DNA of 64,000 bases from AP-15 sp963701815 (GTDB lineage: Bacteria > Pseudomonadota > Alphaproteobacteria > ATCC43930 > CGMCC-115725): positions 186,001-250,000 of the forward strand of contig CAVPBN010000006.1 of the NCBI GenBank assembly GCA_963701815.1, read 5' to 3'. This document shows, one piece after another, positions 19,116-28,855 of the stretch; within the stretch, counting starts at the first letter, position 1, and every line of letters begins with the position of its first letter. The translations under genes and the position numbers were made by a program. The notes beneath the pieces are model-generated. The model made no database searches. It worked only from the letters and a program-made list of their open reading frames with translations, and was not told the origin of the DNA.

Positions 19116-20054
19116 ATGATGACAGTGGTACCGAAGACGAGTTTTACCGCCGGCCCGTTGACGTTCGCGGTGAAGCACGAACTGTGGGACGGCAACATTC
19201 AGGACCATGCGGACCAGGGCGTCGCGATCACCGTGGCGGCGGACGTCGCCGGCAGGCCGACGACTTTGCTGCGGTTCAATTGCTTCGATTTCGAGAAGAG
19301 CTACGTCTACGGCCCGGAAAATACCGAGCTGGAGGTCGCCGGACCCGAGATGCTGGGCGGGACCGCCTTGACGAACCTCTTCCGGATGGATTCGACCGTC
19401 GACGGCAACCCGATCGGCTGGACCATCAAGACGCTGCGCACCAAGCTGCCGAAGATGCTGGAGCGGGCCGGCTACCCGCAGATCGCCGCCGCGACGGATC
19501 TTGCCGAGGTGGCGGGCGTCCTGCCCGAGGTGGAAGCCTGCGCCCGCACGCTCTATGCCGCCAAGCGCAACACCGTCAAACACAACCGGGGCACGCATAT
19601 CTTCGAGGCCGGCAACATCAGGTTCGGGCTCGAGATGCGGCGGCTGCCGATGGGCGACGGCGGTCTCGCCATCCACGTCCTGGCCGATATCGGCGGGACG
19701 CCGGGTAAGGCATACACCGAGGAAACCGAGCTTCTGGCCTTTGATCATTTCTGGAACGGCGCGCATTACCACTATGGCCCGCGCAACAAGAACCATCGCA
19801 TCTATTGGGACCGGACCTTGGTCGAAGATCCGCTTGCATGGACGTTGGAGCAGTTCGACGCCGGGAAATTGCCGGTGATGATCGAACGGGCCGGCTATCC
19901 GGGGATCGCGGCCGATCTCGACAGGGACAAAATCGCCTCCGTTCTTCCGGCGATGAAGAAGCAGGCGCTCGAAATGTGGGCGGAAGGCGAGAGATTGACC
20001 GGTCATCCGGGCCTGCCATTGGAGGCGACCCCGAACCTGGCAGCCGCGGAGTAG
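19116..20054 (+). CDS. Uncharacterised protein with two homologous ~140-residue domains
   Basis: ATG 19116 follows AAAGGAG. I do not recognise a named function. The 312-aa protein is an internal duplication: residues ~8-150 and ~163-295 align through FTAGPLTFAV/FEAGNIRFGL, DFEKSYVYGPENTE/HFWNGAHYHYGPRNK, WTIKTLRTKLPKMLERAGYP/WTLEQFDAGKLPVMIERAGYP and the ending VLPEVEACAR/VLPAMKKQAL. No signal peptide, membrane helix or metal-site motif stands out, so it is probably cytosolic. A strong intrinsic-terminator-like hairpin follows at 20090-20117. It precedes a fumarate-reductase-like flavoprotein on the same strand, but the hairpin argues for separate transcripts. Confidence 0.8.
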   Translation: MMTVVPKTSFTAGPLTFAVKHELWDGNIQDHADQGVAITVAADVAGRPTTLLRFNCFDFEKSYVYGPENTELEVAGPEMLGGTALTNLFRMDSTVDGNPIGWTIKTLRTKLPKMLERAGYPQIAAATDLAEVAGVLPEVEACARTLYAAKRNTVKHNRGTHIFEAGNIRFGLEMRRLPMGDGGLAIHVLADIGGTPGKAYTEETELLAFDHFWNGAHYHYGPRNKNHRIYWDRTLVEDPLAWTLEQFDAGKLPVMIERAGYPGIAADLDRDKIASVLPAMKKQALEMWAEGERLTGHPGLPLEATPNLAAAE

Positions 20055-20089
20055 AGCGCGCTCGCCTCCGCGTCGGAGGCCTCGTCCAG

Positions 20090-20117
20090 ACAACCCGGCC
20101 CAAGGCGGCCGGGTTGT
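20090..20117 (+). terminator. Rho-independent terminator-like hairpin
   Basis: A perfect 11-bp stem, ACAACCCGGCC paired with GGCCGGGTTGT, with a 6-nt loop (CAAGGC), is followed by TGCGTTG. It lies 35 bp after the stop of the duplicated-domain gene. The T-run is weak, so efficiency is uncertain, but the stem is strong and well placed. Confidence 0.7.
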
Positions 20118-20214
20118 TGCGTTGAGAGGCCGGCTCGGCGTGTCCGGACACCGACAGCGGCCCGTCGAGAAAATCCCTCGGAACATACTCCTCGCAGTGA
20201 AATGAGGACTCTCG

Positions 20215-21802
20215 ATGGAGCGGGAACCTTTGGCGCTGCCTAACTGGGATGGGGAAGCGGATGTCGTCGTCGTCGGGTTCGGCGCCGCCGGCGTGGCCGC
20301 GGCGGTCGCTGCCCACGATCAGGGGGCCAAGGTCGTCATCCTGGAAAAAGCGCCCGAAGGTCAGGAAGGCGGCAACACGCGAGTCGCCGGCCAGGGATAT
20401 CTGAATACCTCATCGGTCACGGACGCCATCGCCTATCTGACCGCCCTGTGCGGACCCTACGCCGTGCCGCGAGGCCATGGTGAAAGTGTGGGCGCAGGAG
20501 ATGTGCCGCAACAATGCATGGCTCGAAAGCCTCGGCGGCGATCCGCAAGAGCATCAGCATCCGCCGGTCGGCATCGAATTCCCGGATCTGCCCGGCTCGG
20601 GCTGCGTGCACAAATTCCACGATGGCCCCACCTATGGGTATTCGTACACCTGGAAACTGTTCGAGCGCCTGGTCAAGCAGCGCCCGATCTCTATTCTCTA
20701 CGAAACGCCGGCGAGAGAACTGATCCAGCACAACATTACCAAGGAAATTCTTGGGGTGCGGGCCGAGCGGGACAATAAATCGATCTACGTCAAGGCCGCC
20801 AAGGCAGTGGTGCTGACCTGCGGCGGCTTTGAGAACAACCAGGAAATGATTCGAAATTATCTACCTGGGGTTCCGTACTGCTACACTTCCGGCACGCCCT
20901 ACAACGAAGGCGACGGCATCGCCATGGCGATGTCGGTCGGCGCCGATCTCTGGCACATGAACAACTACGCCGGCCCCTCGATGGCGCTGAAAGTCGCGGA
21001 AATCCGCACGACATTCTCGATGCAGGCGCTGCACTACAGCAAACAGACGCCGGGCGGGATGATCGTGGTGGGTCCGGACGCCAGGCGCTTTGCCGACGAA
21101 AAGTACAAAACCCGTCACGGAAAAATCCCGGTGAATGGCCGCTGGCTGCCGCTGTCCACCCCGTGCCCGATGTTTATGATTTTCGACCGCACGCTGTTCT
21201 CCGCCGGCCCGCTCTACGATAAGCACCCGAGCCACGGTTGGACGCAGATAATCGAGCGCTACGATTGGAGCGAGAACAACAGCGCCGAACTGGCGAAGGG
21301 TTGGATCAAATCCGCCGGCGATCTGTCGGCCCTGGCCTCGGTCCTGGGCCTCGACCCCGCTGCGCTCGTAAACACCGTCGGCCGGTGGAACGGCCATTGC
21401 GAGGCAAGGCACGACCCGGATTTCGGCCGGACCCTGATGCTGCAGCCGATCGTCGACCCGCCCTTTTATGCGGTCGAGCTTTCGCCCTCGATGCTCAATA
21501 CCCAAGGCGGCCCGAGACGCAACGAGAAGGCGCAGATCGTGCGGCCCGACGGCACGCCCATCGCCCGGCTCTACAGTGCGGGAGAACTGGGGTCGATCTA
21601 CAGCTACATGTACCAAGGCACCGGAAATATCGGGGAATGCCTGGCGTTCGGGCGCGTTGCCGGGCGGAATGCGGCAGCCGAAATACGCTGGGAACAGCTC
21701 GGGCTGCGATCAGCGGTTCGCGGCCGACCAGCGCTGAAATTGCACCAGCGGGCCGGTACGCCGGCTGCCGCTGCCGCGGTCAGCCGAGGCTGGCCCGGAT
21801 GA
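20215..21802 (+). pseudogene. FAD-dependent dehydrogenase (fumarate reductase/KSTD-like), frameshifted
   Basis: Flavoprotein of the fumarate-reductase/tricarballylate-dehydrogenase/3-ketosteroid-dehydrogenase family. First frame: ADVVVVGFGAAGVAAAVAAH (dinucleotide fold), VVILEKAPEGQEGGNTRVAG. The rest lies in another frame from ~20471: AMVKVWAQEMCRNNAWLESL, VLTCGGFENNQEMIRNYLPG, GGMIVVGPDARRFADEKYKT and the FAD-contact end YSAGELGSIYSYMYQGTGNI. The break is at GCCGCGAG, 20467-20473. Two missing bases (CG) would give the family sequence PREAM. The C-terminal tail runs 23 bp into the stop of the convergent esterase gene. Substrate unknown. A true null or an indel error. Confidence 0.83.
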
Positions 21803-22664
21803 AGGCGCCGCCGGCCTTGATCGCGTCCAGACCGGCGTCGAGTTCGGGATGGAACAGGTGCCAGACATGGATCATCTCGGGCCAGACCTGCAGATCGACC
21901 CGCACATCGGCGGCGCCGGCCAGCCGCGCCAGCCGGATCGCGTCGTCGAGCAAGGTTTCGCAGGCGCCGACCTGGATCAACAACGGCGACAGTCCGGTCG
22001 GATCGGCGTAAAGCGGTGCGGCCAACGGCGAGCGCGGATCGGCGCCGTTCAGGTAGAGTTTCGCCATGTCGCGGATGCCGGCGCGCTGCACGGTCGGATC
22101 GGCCTCGGCCTTGCTCGCCATCGTCTCGCCGATCGCCTCCATGTCGACCCAGGGCGAGATGCACCAGCCGCAGGCCGGCTGCGGCAACCCGGCGTCGCGG
22201 ATCGCCACCATCAGCGCGACGACGAGGCCGCCGCCGGCGCTGTCGCCGGCGAGCGCCACCCTCCCCGGCTTGATGCCGCGCGCCAAAAGATAGCGATAGC
22301 CGGCGAGCGCATCGTCGACCGCCGCCGGAAACGGATGCTCGGGCGCCAGCCGATAATCGAGGGCGAGGGCCGCAATCCCGGCAGCGCGGCCGGCTTCGGC
22401 CGCCAGATGGCGATGGCTGTCGAGCGAGCCGATCACATAGCCGCCGCCATGCAGATAAAGGAGCGCGGCGTCGCGGTCGTCGTTCGGCGTCACGGTCCAT
22501 TCCGCCCGCACGCCGTTCGCGTTGAGCGGTTCGACCGCGACATCTCCGGGGAGCCCATAGGCGAGACCGCGCGCATCGATATCGCGGCGGCGCTGACGGT
22601 AATCGTCGGAACGCGGCCGGCCCGCCAGTTTGGCCCGCAACGCGGTAATCTGCCGATCGCTCAT
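21780..22664 (-). CDS. Alpha/beta hydrolase, hormone-sensitive-lipase family
   Basis: A 294-aa esterase of the HSL (family IV) group. Oxyanion motif LLYLHGGGYVIGSLDSH around residue 72, nucleophile elbow VALAGDSAGGGLVVALM around 140, acid in PLLIQVGACETLLDDAI and catalytic His in WPEMIHVWHLF near the end. The N-terminal cap region (ALRAKLAGRPRSDDYRQRRR) is normal. It lies directly after ku on the same strand, 25 bp downstream, so it may be the third gene of a ligD-ku-esterase transcript. A DNA-repair role is not suggested by the sequence; likely a promiscuous cytosolic carboxylesterase. Confidence 0.9.
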   Translation of the reverse strand: MSDRQITALRAKLAGRPRSDDYRQRRRDIDARGLAYGLPGDVAVEPLNANGVRAEWTVTPNDDRDAALLYLHGGGYVIGSLDSHRHLAAEAGRAAGIAALALDYRLAPEHPFPAAVDDALAGYRYLLARGIKPGRVALAGDSAGGGLVVALMVAIRDAGLPQPACGWCISPWVDMEAIGETMASKAEADPTVQRAGIRDMAKLYLNGADPRSPLAAPLYADPTGLSPLLIQVGACETLLDDAIRLARLAGAADVRVDLQVWPEMIHVWHLFHPELDAGLDAIKAGGAFIRASLG

Positions 22665-22689
22665 GTCTCTCTCCTTCGCCGCTTGCGGA

Positions 22690-23704
22690 TCAGGCCTTCC
22701 TGCGGCGGGGCGCCAGCGCGGTCACCGAGGCCGAGGCCGGCTCGTCATCCTTCTTGCGCCGTCGCGGCGCCGGCGCCGTTTCCGGCTCGGCTTCCTGATC
22801 CTGTTTCGACAGCCCGCCTGCGACCGGCATCAGCAACGCCGTCTGCCGCCGGTCCGGCGTAACCTTGCCGCGTTTGGATTTGGCCGGGGCGGCTTCGGTC
22901 GCCGCGTCCGCCCCGGTCGCGGACTTCTTCGCGCCGGCGTCCTGGGCGAGGCTGCGTTTCAGCGCTTCCATCAGGTTGATGACCTTGGGCGGCTCCTCGA
23001 TGGCGCGCGGCGCGCTCGCCAGCCCCTGGGTCTTGGCCATGACCAGCTCGCGCAGGGCGTCCTGATAGCGGTCGCGGAATTCCGCCGGCTCGAAAGCGCC
23101 GGCGCGGCGTTCGATGATCGTCTCGGCGATCGCCACCATGTCGGGGTCGGCCTCGCCCTTTGCCTTGGCGCCGAATTCGGCCGGACGCACTTCGTCGGCC
23201 GAGCGCAGGGTCGACATCAGCAACCCGGCCTCGCGCGGCTCGACCAACACCAGCCGCTCGCGGCTCGAAATCGTCACGCGGCCGAGCCCGACCTTGTTCT
23301 TGTGCGCCATCGCCTGGCCGATCACCCGAAAGGTCTCCGCCGCCAACTCGCCGTCGGGATAGACGTAATAGGGCGTGTCGAGATAGAGCGGATCGACCGT
23401 GTCGCGGTCGACGAACCGGTCGAGGTCGATGATCTTCGAGGATTCGATCTGGATGTCCTTCAGCTCGTCATCGGTGATCGTGGCATAACGGCCGCGCTCG
23501 TATTCGTAGCCTTTGACGATCTGATCGCGGTCGAGGGTCTCGCCGGTTTTCGAGTTCGACGAGCTGCTGCGCCACCCGATTGCCGGTTGCGGCGCTGAGC
23601 TGGTTGAGCCGGATGCGTTTGGCCTCGGTCGTCGCCGGGACCAGCGCGACCGGGCAGGTGACCAGGGATAACCGCAGAAACCCGTTCCAACTGGCGCGCG
23701 GCAT
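22690..23704 (-). pseudogene. ku: Ku protein for non-homologous end joining, frameshifted
   Basis: Bacterial Ku homodimer subunit, which rings DNA ends and recruits LigD. ATG 23704 follows GGAGAGG. The N-terminus MPRASWNGFLRLSLVTCPVA and the stretch to QQLVE are in one frame; the remainder (KTGETLDRDQIVKGYEYERG, IDLDRFVDRDTVDPLYLDTP, YYVYPDGELAAETFRVIGQA, GLGRVTISSRERLVLVEPRE) is in the next. The change falls at TT 23555-23556 (GAA on the coding strand); with one base fewer it would read LVDSKTGE as in the family. The C-terminal tail from residue ~250 is Lys/Arg/Ala rich (APAKSKRGKVTPDRR, PRRRKK), a normal DNA-binding extension. Restored length 337 aa. Confidence 0.88.
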
Positions 23705-23829
23705 CTTGCCTCTCCTTCGCCGGTGACCGTTGCGAGGTTGAACGAAGCCACAACCGGCCGCGTTCCGCAACCCGGAGCGTCAGAAGGGCGTCAGCAGAGC
23801 GGCAAGCGACGCAAAAAGCCGTCCATGGA

Positions 23830-26452
23830 TCAGATCCCGACCCGCCGCCGCAAAGCGGCGCCGATCGATTGCCGGAGCTTGCCGATCTGCGCCCATGGGT
23901 CGGTTTCGAGCGCGGCAAGGCGCCCCGGCAATGTGGCGACGGTCAGACCGTCCGGGCGCAGGCCGTGCTCGACCTCATGCCAGAACAACGGCGTCGATAC
24001 CGTCGCGCCGGGCCTTGCCCGCGGCGAATAGGCGCCGATCGCGGTGGCGCCGCGGCCGTTGCGCAGATAATCGATATAGATGCGATCGTGCCGCGCCCGC
24101 AGGCTCTGATTGACGGTGAACGCCGCCGGGCTCTGCTCGGCCAGGCGCTCCGCCACCCATCGGGTGAAGGCCTTGACCGGGTCCCAGCCGAGCTTTGGCG
24201 AGAGCGGGGCGACGACGTGCAGACCCTTGCCGCCGGTGGTTTTGACAAAACTCTCAAACCCGATCCCGGCGAGCGCGGCCCGTACCGCCAGCGCCGCCTC
24301 GATCACCCGCTGCCAAGGCAGGCCGGCATCGGGGTCGAGGTCGAAGGTGACCCGGTCGGGGGTCTCGATATTGGCGACCGCGGCGCCCCACGGGTGGATT
24401 TCGAGCACGTTCATCTGCACCAGGGCGACGAGCCCGGCGAGGTCCTCGACGACCGGGGCCGGTGCATCGTTTTCCGGATCGGCGATGTCGACGCCGCCGA
24501 TCGCTTTCGGCATGCCGGCGCCGACATGCTTCTGATAAAAGCTTTTCTTGCCCTGCCCGCCCGGAGTGCGCACCAGGGTCAGCGGCCGATGGCCGAGATG
24601 CGGCAAGGCCCACTCGGCGACCGCTGCGTAGTAGTGCGCCAGATCGAGCTTGGTCAGCGCCTGGTCGGGATAAAGGATGCGCTCGGGGTGAGCTGAGGCG
24701 CACCCCGGCGAATTCGAGGCTGCCGTCGCGGGCGGGCGAGGACGGCGTCGGGGTGGGCGCCGGCGGGTCGGCCTGTTTCGGGTCGCGCACAGCGGGGCTC
24801 GCATTTGTCGAAGATACCGCCTCGCAAACGACTTCAGCCGCATCTTTGTCCTCGCGGAGTCCCTGGAACGAGGCCTGCCGCAACAACGCATCGGCGGTCC
24901 AGCCGGCGAACGAGATTTCGGCGACGAGGCGCGGCTCGACCCAGTGGACGCCCTTGCAGCGGCACCGCCTGCGGCAGCGCAGCGGCTGGGTCGCGCCTCG
25001 CCAGGGCGTCGAGTTGCCGGCGCAAGGCCAGCAATTGCATCGTGTTGAATCCGGTACCGACGCGGCCGGCATAGCGCAGGCCGCGCTGCGGGTCGTGACA
25101 GCCGAGCAGCAGTGCGCCGAACCCCTCGCGGCTCGCCGCCGGATCGGTGAAGCCGACCACCACGAACTCGGCGCGGTTGCCGCATTTGAGCTTGAGCCAG
25201 CTGGCGCTGCGGCCGGCCCGGTAGGGCGCATCGCGGCGCTTGGCGACGATGCCTTCGAGACCGAAACGGCAGGCCTGGCGCAGCACCGCCGGCCCCTGCC
25301 CGATCTGGTGGTCGCTGTAGCGCAGCATGCCCTGCGCCTGCGGCGGAATAATATCGGCCAGCGCCGCTTTGCGATCTTCGAGCCTGGCTCCGGTCAGATC
25401 CGACCCGTCGCGATGCAACAGGTCGAAGGCAAAAAACGCCAGCCCGCCGGTCGCGCCGGCGGCGATGGCATCCTGCAAGGCAGAAAAGCTGGTGGTGCCG
25501 TCGGGCATCGGACAGACGACTTCGCCGTCGATCAGTGCCGCATCGACGGCAAGCCCGGCGAACGCCTGCGCCAGCTCCCGAAATTTGGCGGTCCAATCAA
25601 GGCCGCCGCGGGTGATCAGCCGGACCTCGCCATGCTCGATCCGGGCGAGCAGGCGGTAGCCGTCATATTTGATCTCGTGCAGCCAATCGTCGCCGTCGGG
25701 GGCATGCTGCGCCAGGCTGGCGAGCTGCGGTTTCGGCTGCTCGGGCATCTCAGCGTTGCGCGCGCCGGGGATCGCGGGCGGCCGCCGCGGTTTCGGCGCA
25801 CCAGTCGAGCCAGTCGGCCCGGCGGCGACGCTGTCGGGTCGGCGTCGAGTGCCAGACCCGGTCGCGATCGGCGGCGATTTCATCCAGAGACCGGCCGCTC
25901 TCGACGCTGAGCGGATGGTCGCGCGACGACGGCATCGCCGCTCCCCGGCGCGGCCGCCGTGTCGCGCTCCTTGATCAGCAGCCAGTTCCGCTGCCTCTGG
26001 TCGGCCTTTTTGCGGCCGCGGATGCGGACCAGCACCCAATCGCCATGCAGCTTTTCGCCCTGCAAGGCAAATTTGATCATGCCGCCGGCGTAGGCCGCCA
26101 TCGGGTCCGGATCGGCCGGCAGCCAGTACCCGCGGTCCCACAGCATGACCGTGCCGCCGCCATATTCGCCCTCGGGGATGACGCCCTCGAACCCGCCATA
26201 TTCGAGCGGGTGGTCCTCGACCTCGACCGCCAGCCGCTTCTCGCCGGGATCGAGGCTCGGACCCTTCGGCACCGCCCAGCTTTTCAGCACGCCGTCGAGT
26301 TCCAGGCGGAAATCGTAATGCAGCCGGCGGGCGGCGTGCTTTTGGATCACGAACGACAACGGCGCTCGGGCCTTGCGGCGCGGCGGTCGCGCGCCCGAGG
26401 GCTCCGGCGTTTTGCGAAAATCCCGTTTCCGCTGGTATTCGTCGAGCGCCAT
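23830..26452 (-). pseudogene. ligD: DNA ligase D (phosphoesterase-ligase-polymerase), multiple frameshifts
   Basis: LigD seals Ku-bound double-strand ends. Domains run in Pseudomonas-like order. 3'-phosphoesterase: LSFVIQKHAARRLHYDFRLE, LKSWAVPKGPSLDPGEKRLA, GVIPEGEYGGGTVMLWDRG (26452 to ~25930). ATP ligase: DWLHEIKYDGYRLLARIE (nucleotidyl Lys), IDGEVVCPMPDG, GLEGIVAKRRDAPYRAGRSA (25750-25000), then GVHWVEPRLVAEISFAGWT. Primase-polymerase: PERILYPDQALTKLDLAHYY, DIADPENDAPAPVVEDL, TFDLDPDAGLPWQRV, RNGRGATAIGAYSPRARPGA (24700-23830). At least four frame changes are needed (near 25,925, 25,800, 24,960-25,010 and 24,690). Start ATG 26452 lies 37 bp from an IS-like end. As given it cannot encode full LigD. 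Confidence 0.87.
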
Positions 26453-26509
26453 AAGCGTCGCACATCCCATCGAATATCGGTGGCTCTTAGAGCCTGACTC
26501 AAAAGCTCC

Positions 26510-27732
26510 CGCCGCCGATCGTCAACAGCCACGGACCGCTTTCGAAGCCGATACAGTCATTCAGCCTTGGCCATGTGAACCGCTCAATCTGCCCCACGAG
26601 CGGCCGTTTACGACCGATCGCTACGTCGATGACCTTATCGGCGCTGGCGAGCACGGTGAGTGGAATTCGCAGGCCGAGCGCCTCGCGGCTTTAAGCCTAA
26701 TGCCAGTCGTTATTGGGTCGGCTCCTGCACCGGCTGCCTCGCGTGTTGCGCTCCCCGCAAAATGCGGCCTTAACGTATTCTCAAGCATCTCGGTTAATTC
26801 CTCCCACAGCGAGACGCCATGTCAAGCCAAGCCGTCCCGCACCACGAAAAGTCGCCAACAATAGCTCGCAGGTTACTTCTCGACCAGACCGAGTTCATAA
26901 TCGGCTTGCTCTGACCGTCAGGAAGCCGTCCGGCGGCACGATCAATCCGTCGCCCGGCTCACGGGCCAATGTCGTCATCGCGGTCTCGATCTCGGCTGCG
27001 CTACGGACCGCTGCCATTCCATGGCAATGTCATGGGCGCCGCGGCAGGGGTAACTTTGGATTTGTACTACGATAATCCGGTTGCCGGCCCCAATTCCGGG
27101 AACGTGACAAGCGACAACCCCCACTATTCCGGAACCTGCGACGTCGGCTCCGGCACCAACAACACCAATAAATACACCCTGCGGGGGAAGACGCCGGTGT
27201 AGCGGCCCTCGTACCAGCACCGCAATGCGCGTCCGGCGCGGTCCAGTCCGTGGCCCGGACCCGGCCTTCCACATCGAACGCGATCTGGGCCCCGCCTGAC
27301 ACTCAAGTTCCGCGATGGCGCCGGTCCTTCGGGAAAATCCCGGTGGGGACCGGGCCACGCGGAAGCAGAGCCGTGCGGCGGCGTGTGCCGGCACAGACCC
27401 TTGAGCCGTCGCAACCGTACTTCACCGACGCCGTTTGACTAACGCGCCACTGGCCGAGCGGCGACGGCTGGCTAGTCGTATGACCCACCCGCTATTTCCT
27501 CTCTGCGTGGATTTACGACGCTGAAGTGACGCCGCGGAGACGACGCCGCGGCTAAGATAGGAAGATTTCACGCTCGACTTGCACCGATCTGTCCTGTTCG
27601 TGCGAATGGCTGGAATCGGCGCATCCTGCCCGTTCCCGTGGGTCTCGGGAAACGTCCCTTTACTAAACCCACAACGGCCGTTCGCCGCTGGCAACTGGAC
27701 CGGCGCGCTACGACCGGCGCCTGCTTGGTGAC
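26510..27732. other. Left part of the IS-like element: no convincing gene
   Basis: About 1.2 kb between the left inverted repeat and the transposase stop. Reading frames are short, and none has a domain I recognise. Stretches near 26,560-26,900 are clearly less GC-rich than the chromosome around them, which suggests foreign or decayed DNA. A segment on the minus strand near 27,160-27,300 (ALRCWYEGRYTGVFPRRVYL) has protein-like composition but no start or clear family. Possibly a passenger or remnants of another element. Confidence 0.4.
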
Positions 27733-28458
27733 CTACGCCTTGGCGAGCCGTCGAAGGGCAAGCTGGATTGCGGCGAGAGTAGCGAAGGTTTCCAGGGTTT
27801 CGGCAAGGTTCTCGAAATCCCTGGCAAGCCGCCGGTTTCGGCCGAACCAGGAGAAGGTGCGCTCGACCACCCAGCGGCGCGGCAGGACGACGAAGCCCTT
27901 CATGTCGTCGCTCCGCTTGACGATCTCCATGCGGAGCGGCGGCACCTTTGCCACCGCAGCGTCGACCTGCCACGCGTTGTAGCCGCCATCAGCCCAGATC
28001 AGTTCGAGCCAGGGGAAGCGCCGGCGGATTTTGTCGAGCACCAAGACGGCCCCGTCGCGATCCTGAATAGCAGCGGAGTGGACGACGACCCGCATCGGAA
28101 GCCCTTCGCTGTCAACCAGGGCGTGGATCTTGCAGCCCTTCACCTTCTTGCCGGCGTCGTAACCCACCTTGTCGTCTTTACCGCCCCCTTTTCCGCCGAT
28201 TTGACCGATTGGCTGTCGAGAAGACCGTCGAGCGCACGGCGGAAAGCTCTCGCGCGGTAGATAGCGCCAAGGGCAGCCGGTGCGCAGCAGATAGAGGATG
28301 GCGTTCATCGCCGTTCGCATGTCGGTCTTGCGCGGTCGCCCGCCCGGCGACGCTTTGGGGATCAGCGGCTCCAGCCGCGCCCTCTCCGCGTCCTTCAGAT
28401 CGCTCGGATAATGATCGCCCTCCCGCCGATAAACTCGACGCTGCTCCGCCGTCCACAT
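27733..28458 (-). pseudogene. IS5-family transposase, internally deleted
   Basis: A 241-residue open frame related to two-part IS5/IS427 transposases. N-terminal part: YPSDLKDAERARLEPLIPKA, GRPRKTDMRTAMNAILYLLR, TGCPWRYLPRESFPP (DUF4096 region). C-terminal DDE part: KGGGKDDKVGYDAGKKVKGC, KIHALVDSEGLPMRVVVHSA, LELIWADGGYNAWQVDAAVA (second Asp) and GFVVLPRRWVVERTFSWFGR (third acid, Glu). Between ESFPP and KGGGKDD the family normally has ~40 more residues, including the first catalytic Asp in a VLDSQS-type motif. These are replaced by a short CARRSSRQPIGQIG bridge, so the protein should be inactive unless complemented. Confidence 0.85.
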
Positions 28459-28586
28459 TGCCGTTCGCCGTCACGGTGAGTCCCACTACCGTGGGCCACG
28501 ACACTGCGCCTCGTGCAACCAACTTTTGGGTCAGGCTCTTAGCCGAACGATCTCGCCCAGCCGTTCCGCAGCCGGCAGACCGAACA

Positions 28587-28775
28587 TCAATCCGCCGGAT
28601 GACCGAGGTACAGCCCCAGCAACACCAGGACTGTACCAACCGACATCAACCCGAAGCAAACGAGCGTACCCGCGGTATGCATCCGACGAAAGGTGAGGCC
28701 GAGCCCCATCGCCACAAACCCGATCAGGCTCAGGGCGTTGAAGCCGAACATGCTGTCCGTCAGCAACCCCGACAT
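28587..28775 (-). CDS. Small two-helix membrane protein
   Basis: A 62-aa protein starting at ATG 28775 after a strong GGGAGG. Two hydrophobic segments are evident: FNALSLIGFVAMGLGLTF (residues ~12-29) and TLVCFGLMSVGTVLVLLGLYLG (residues ~37-58), linked by a basic RRMHTAG turn. It ends with GHPAD. No family recognised. It lies between the IS-like element and the GT9/methyltransferase gene on the same strand, 80 bp after the latter's stop. Confidence 0.6.
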   Translation of the reverse strand: MSGLLTDSMFGFNALSLIGFVAMGLGLTFRRMHTAGTLVCFGLMSVGTVLVLLGLYLGHPAD

Positions 28776-28855
28776 CGGCCCCTCCCGTCGATTCGACAAA
28801 TAGCATTCATCGCCTTTGCCGTCGCATCCAGTCCGCGGCGCGCGTCGTCGCGGGC

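Larger units (their letters stand above)
26490..28538 (-). mobile_element. IS5-family-type element with terminal inverted repeats and TTA target duplication
   Basis: Ends match as inverted repeats: left GAGCCTGACTCAAAAG (26490-26505) and right, on the minus strand, GAGCCTGACCCAAAAG (28523-28538), 15 of 16 identical. TTA flanks both sides (26487-26489 and 28539-28541), the TNA-type duplication known for IS427-like members of IS5. The transposase gene begins 80 bp inside the right end as expected. The element is ~2.05 kb, over twice the usual ~0.85 kb: the extra ~1.2 kb lies between the transposase stop and the left end. It inserts 37 bp upstream of the ligD start. Confidence 0.75.
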
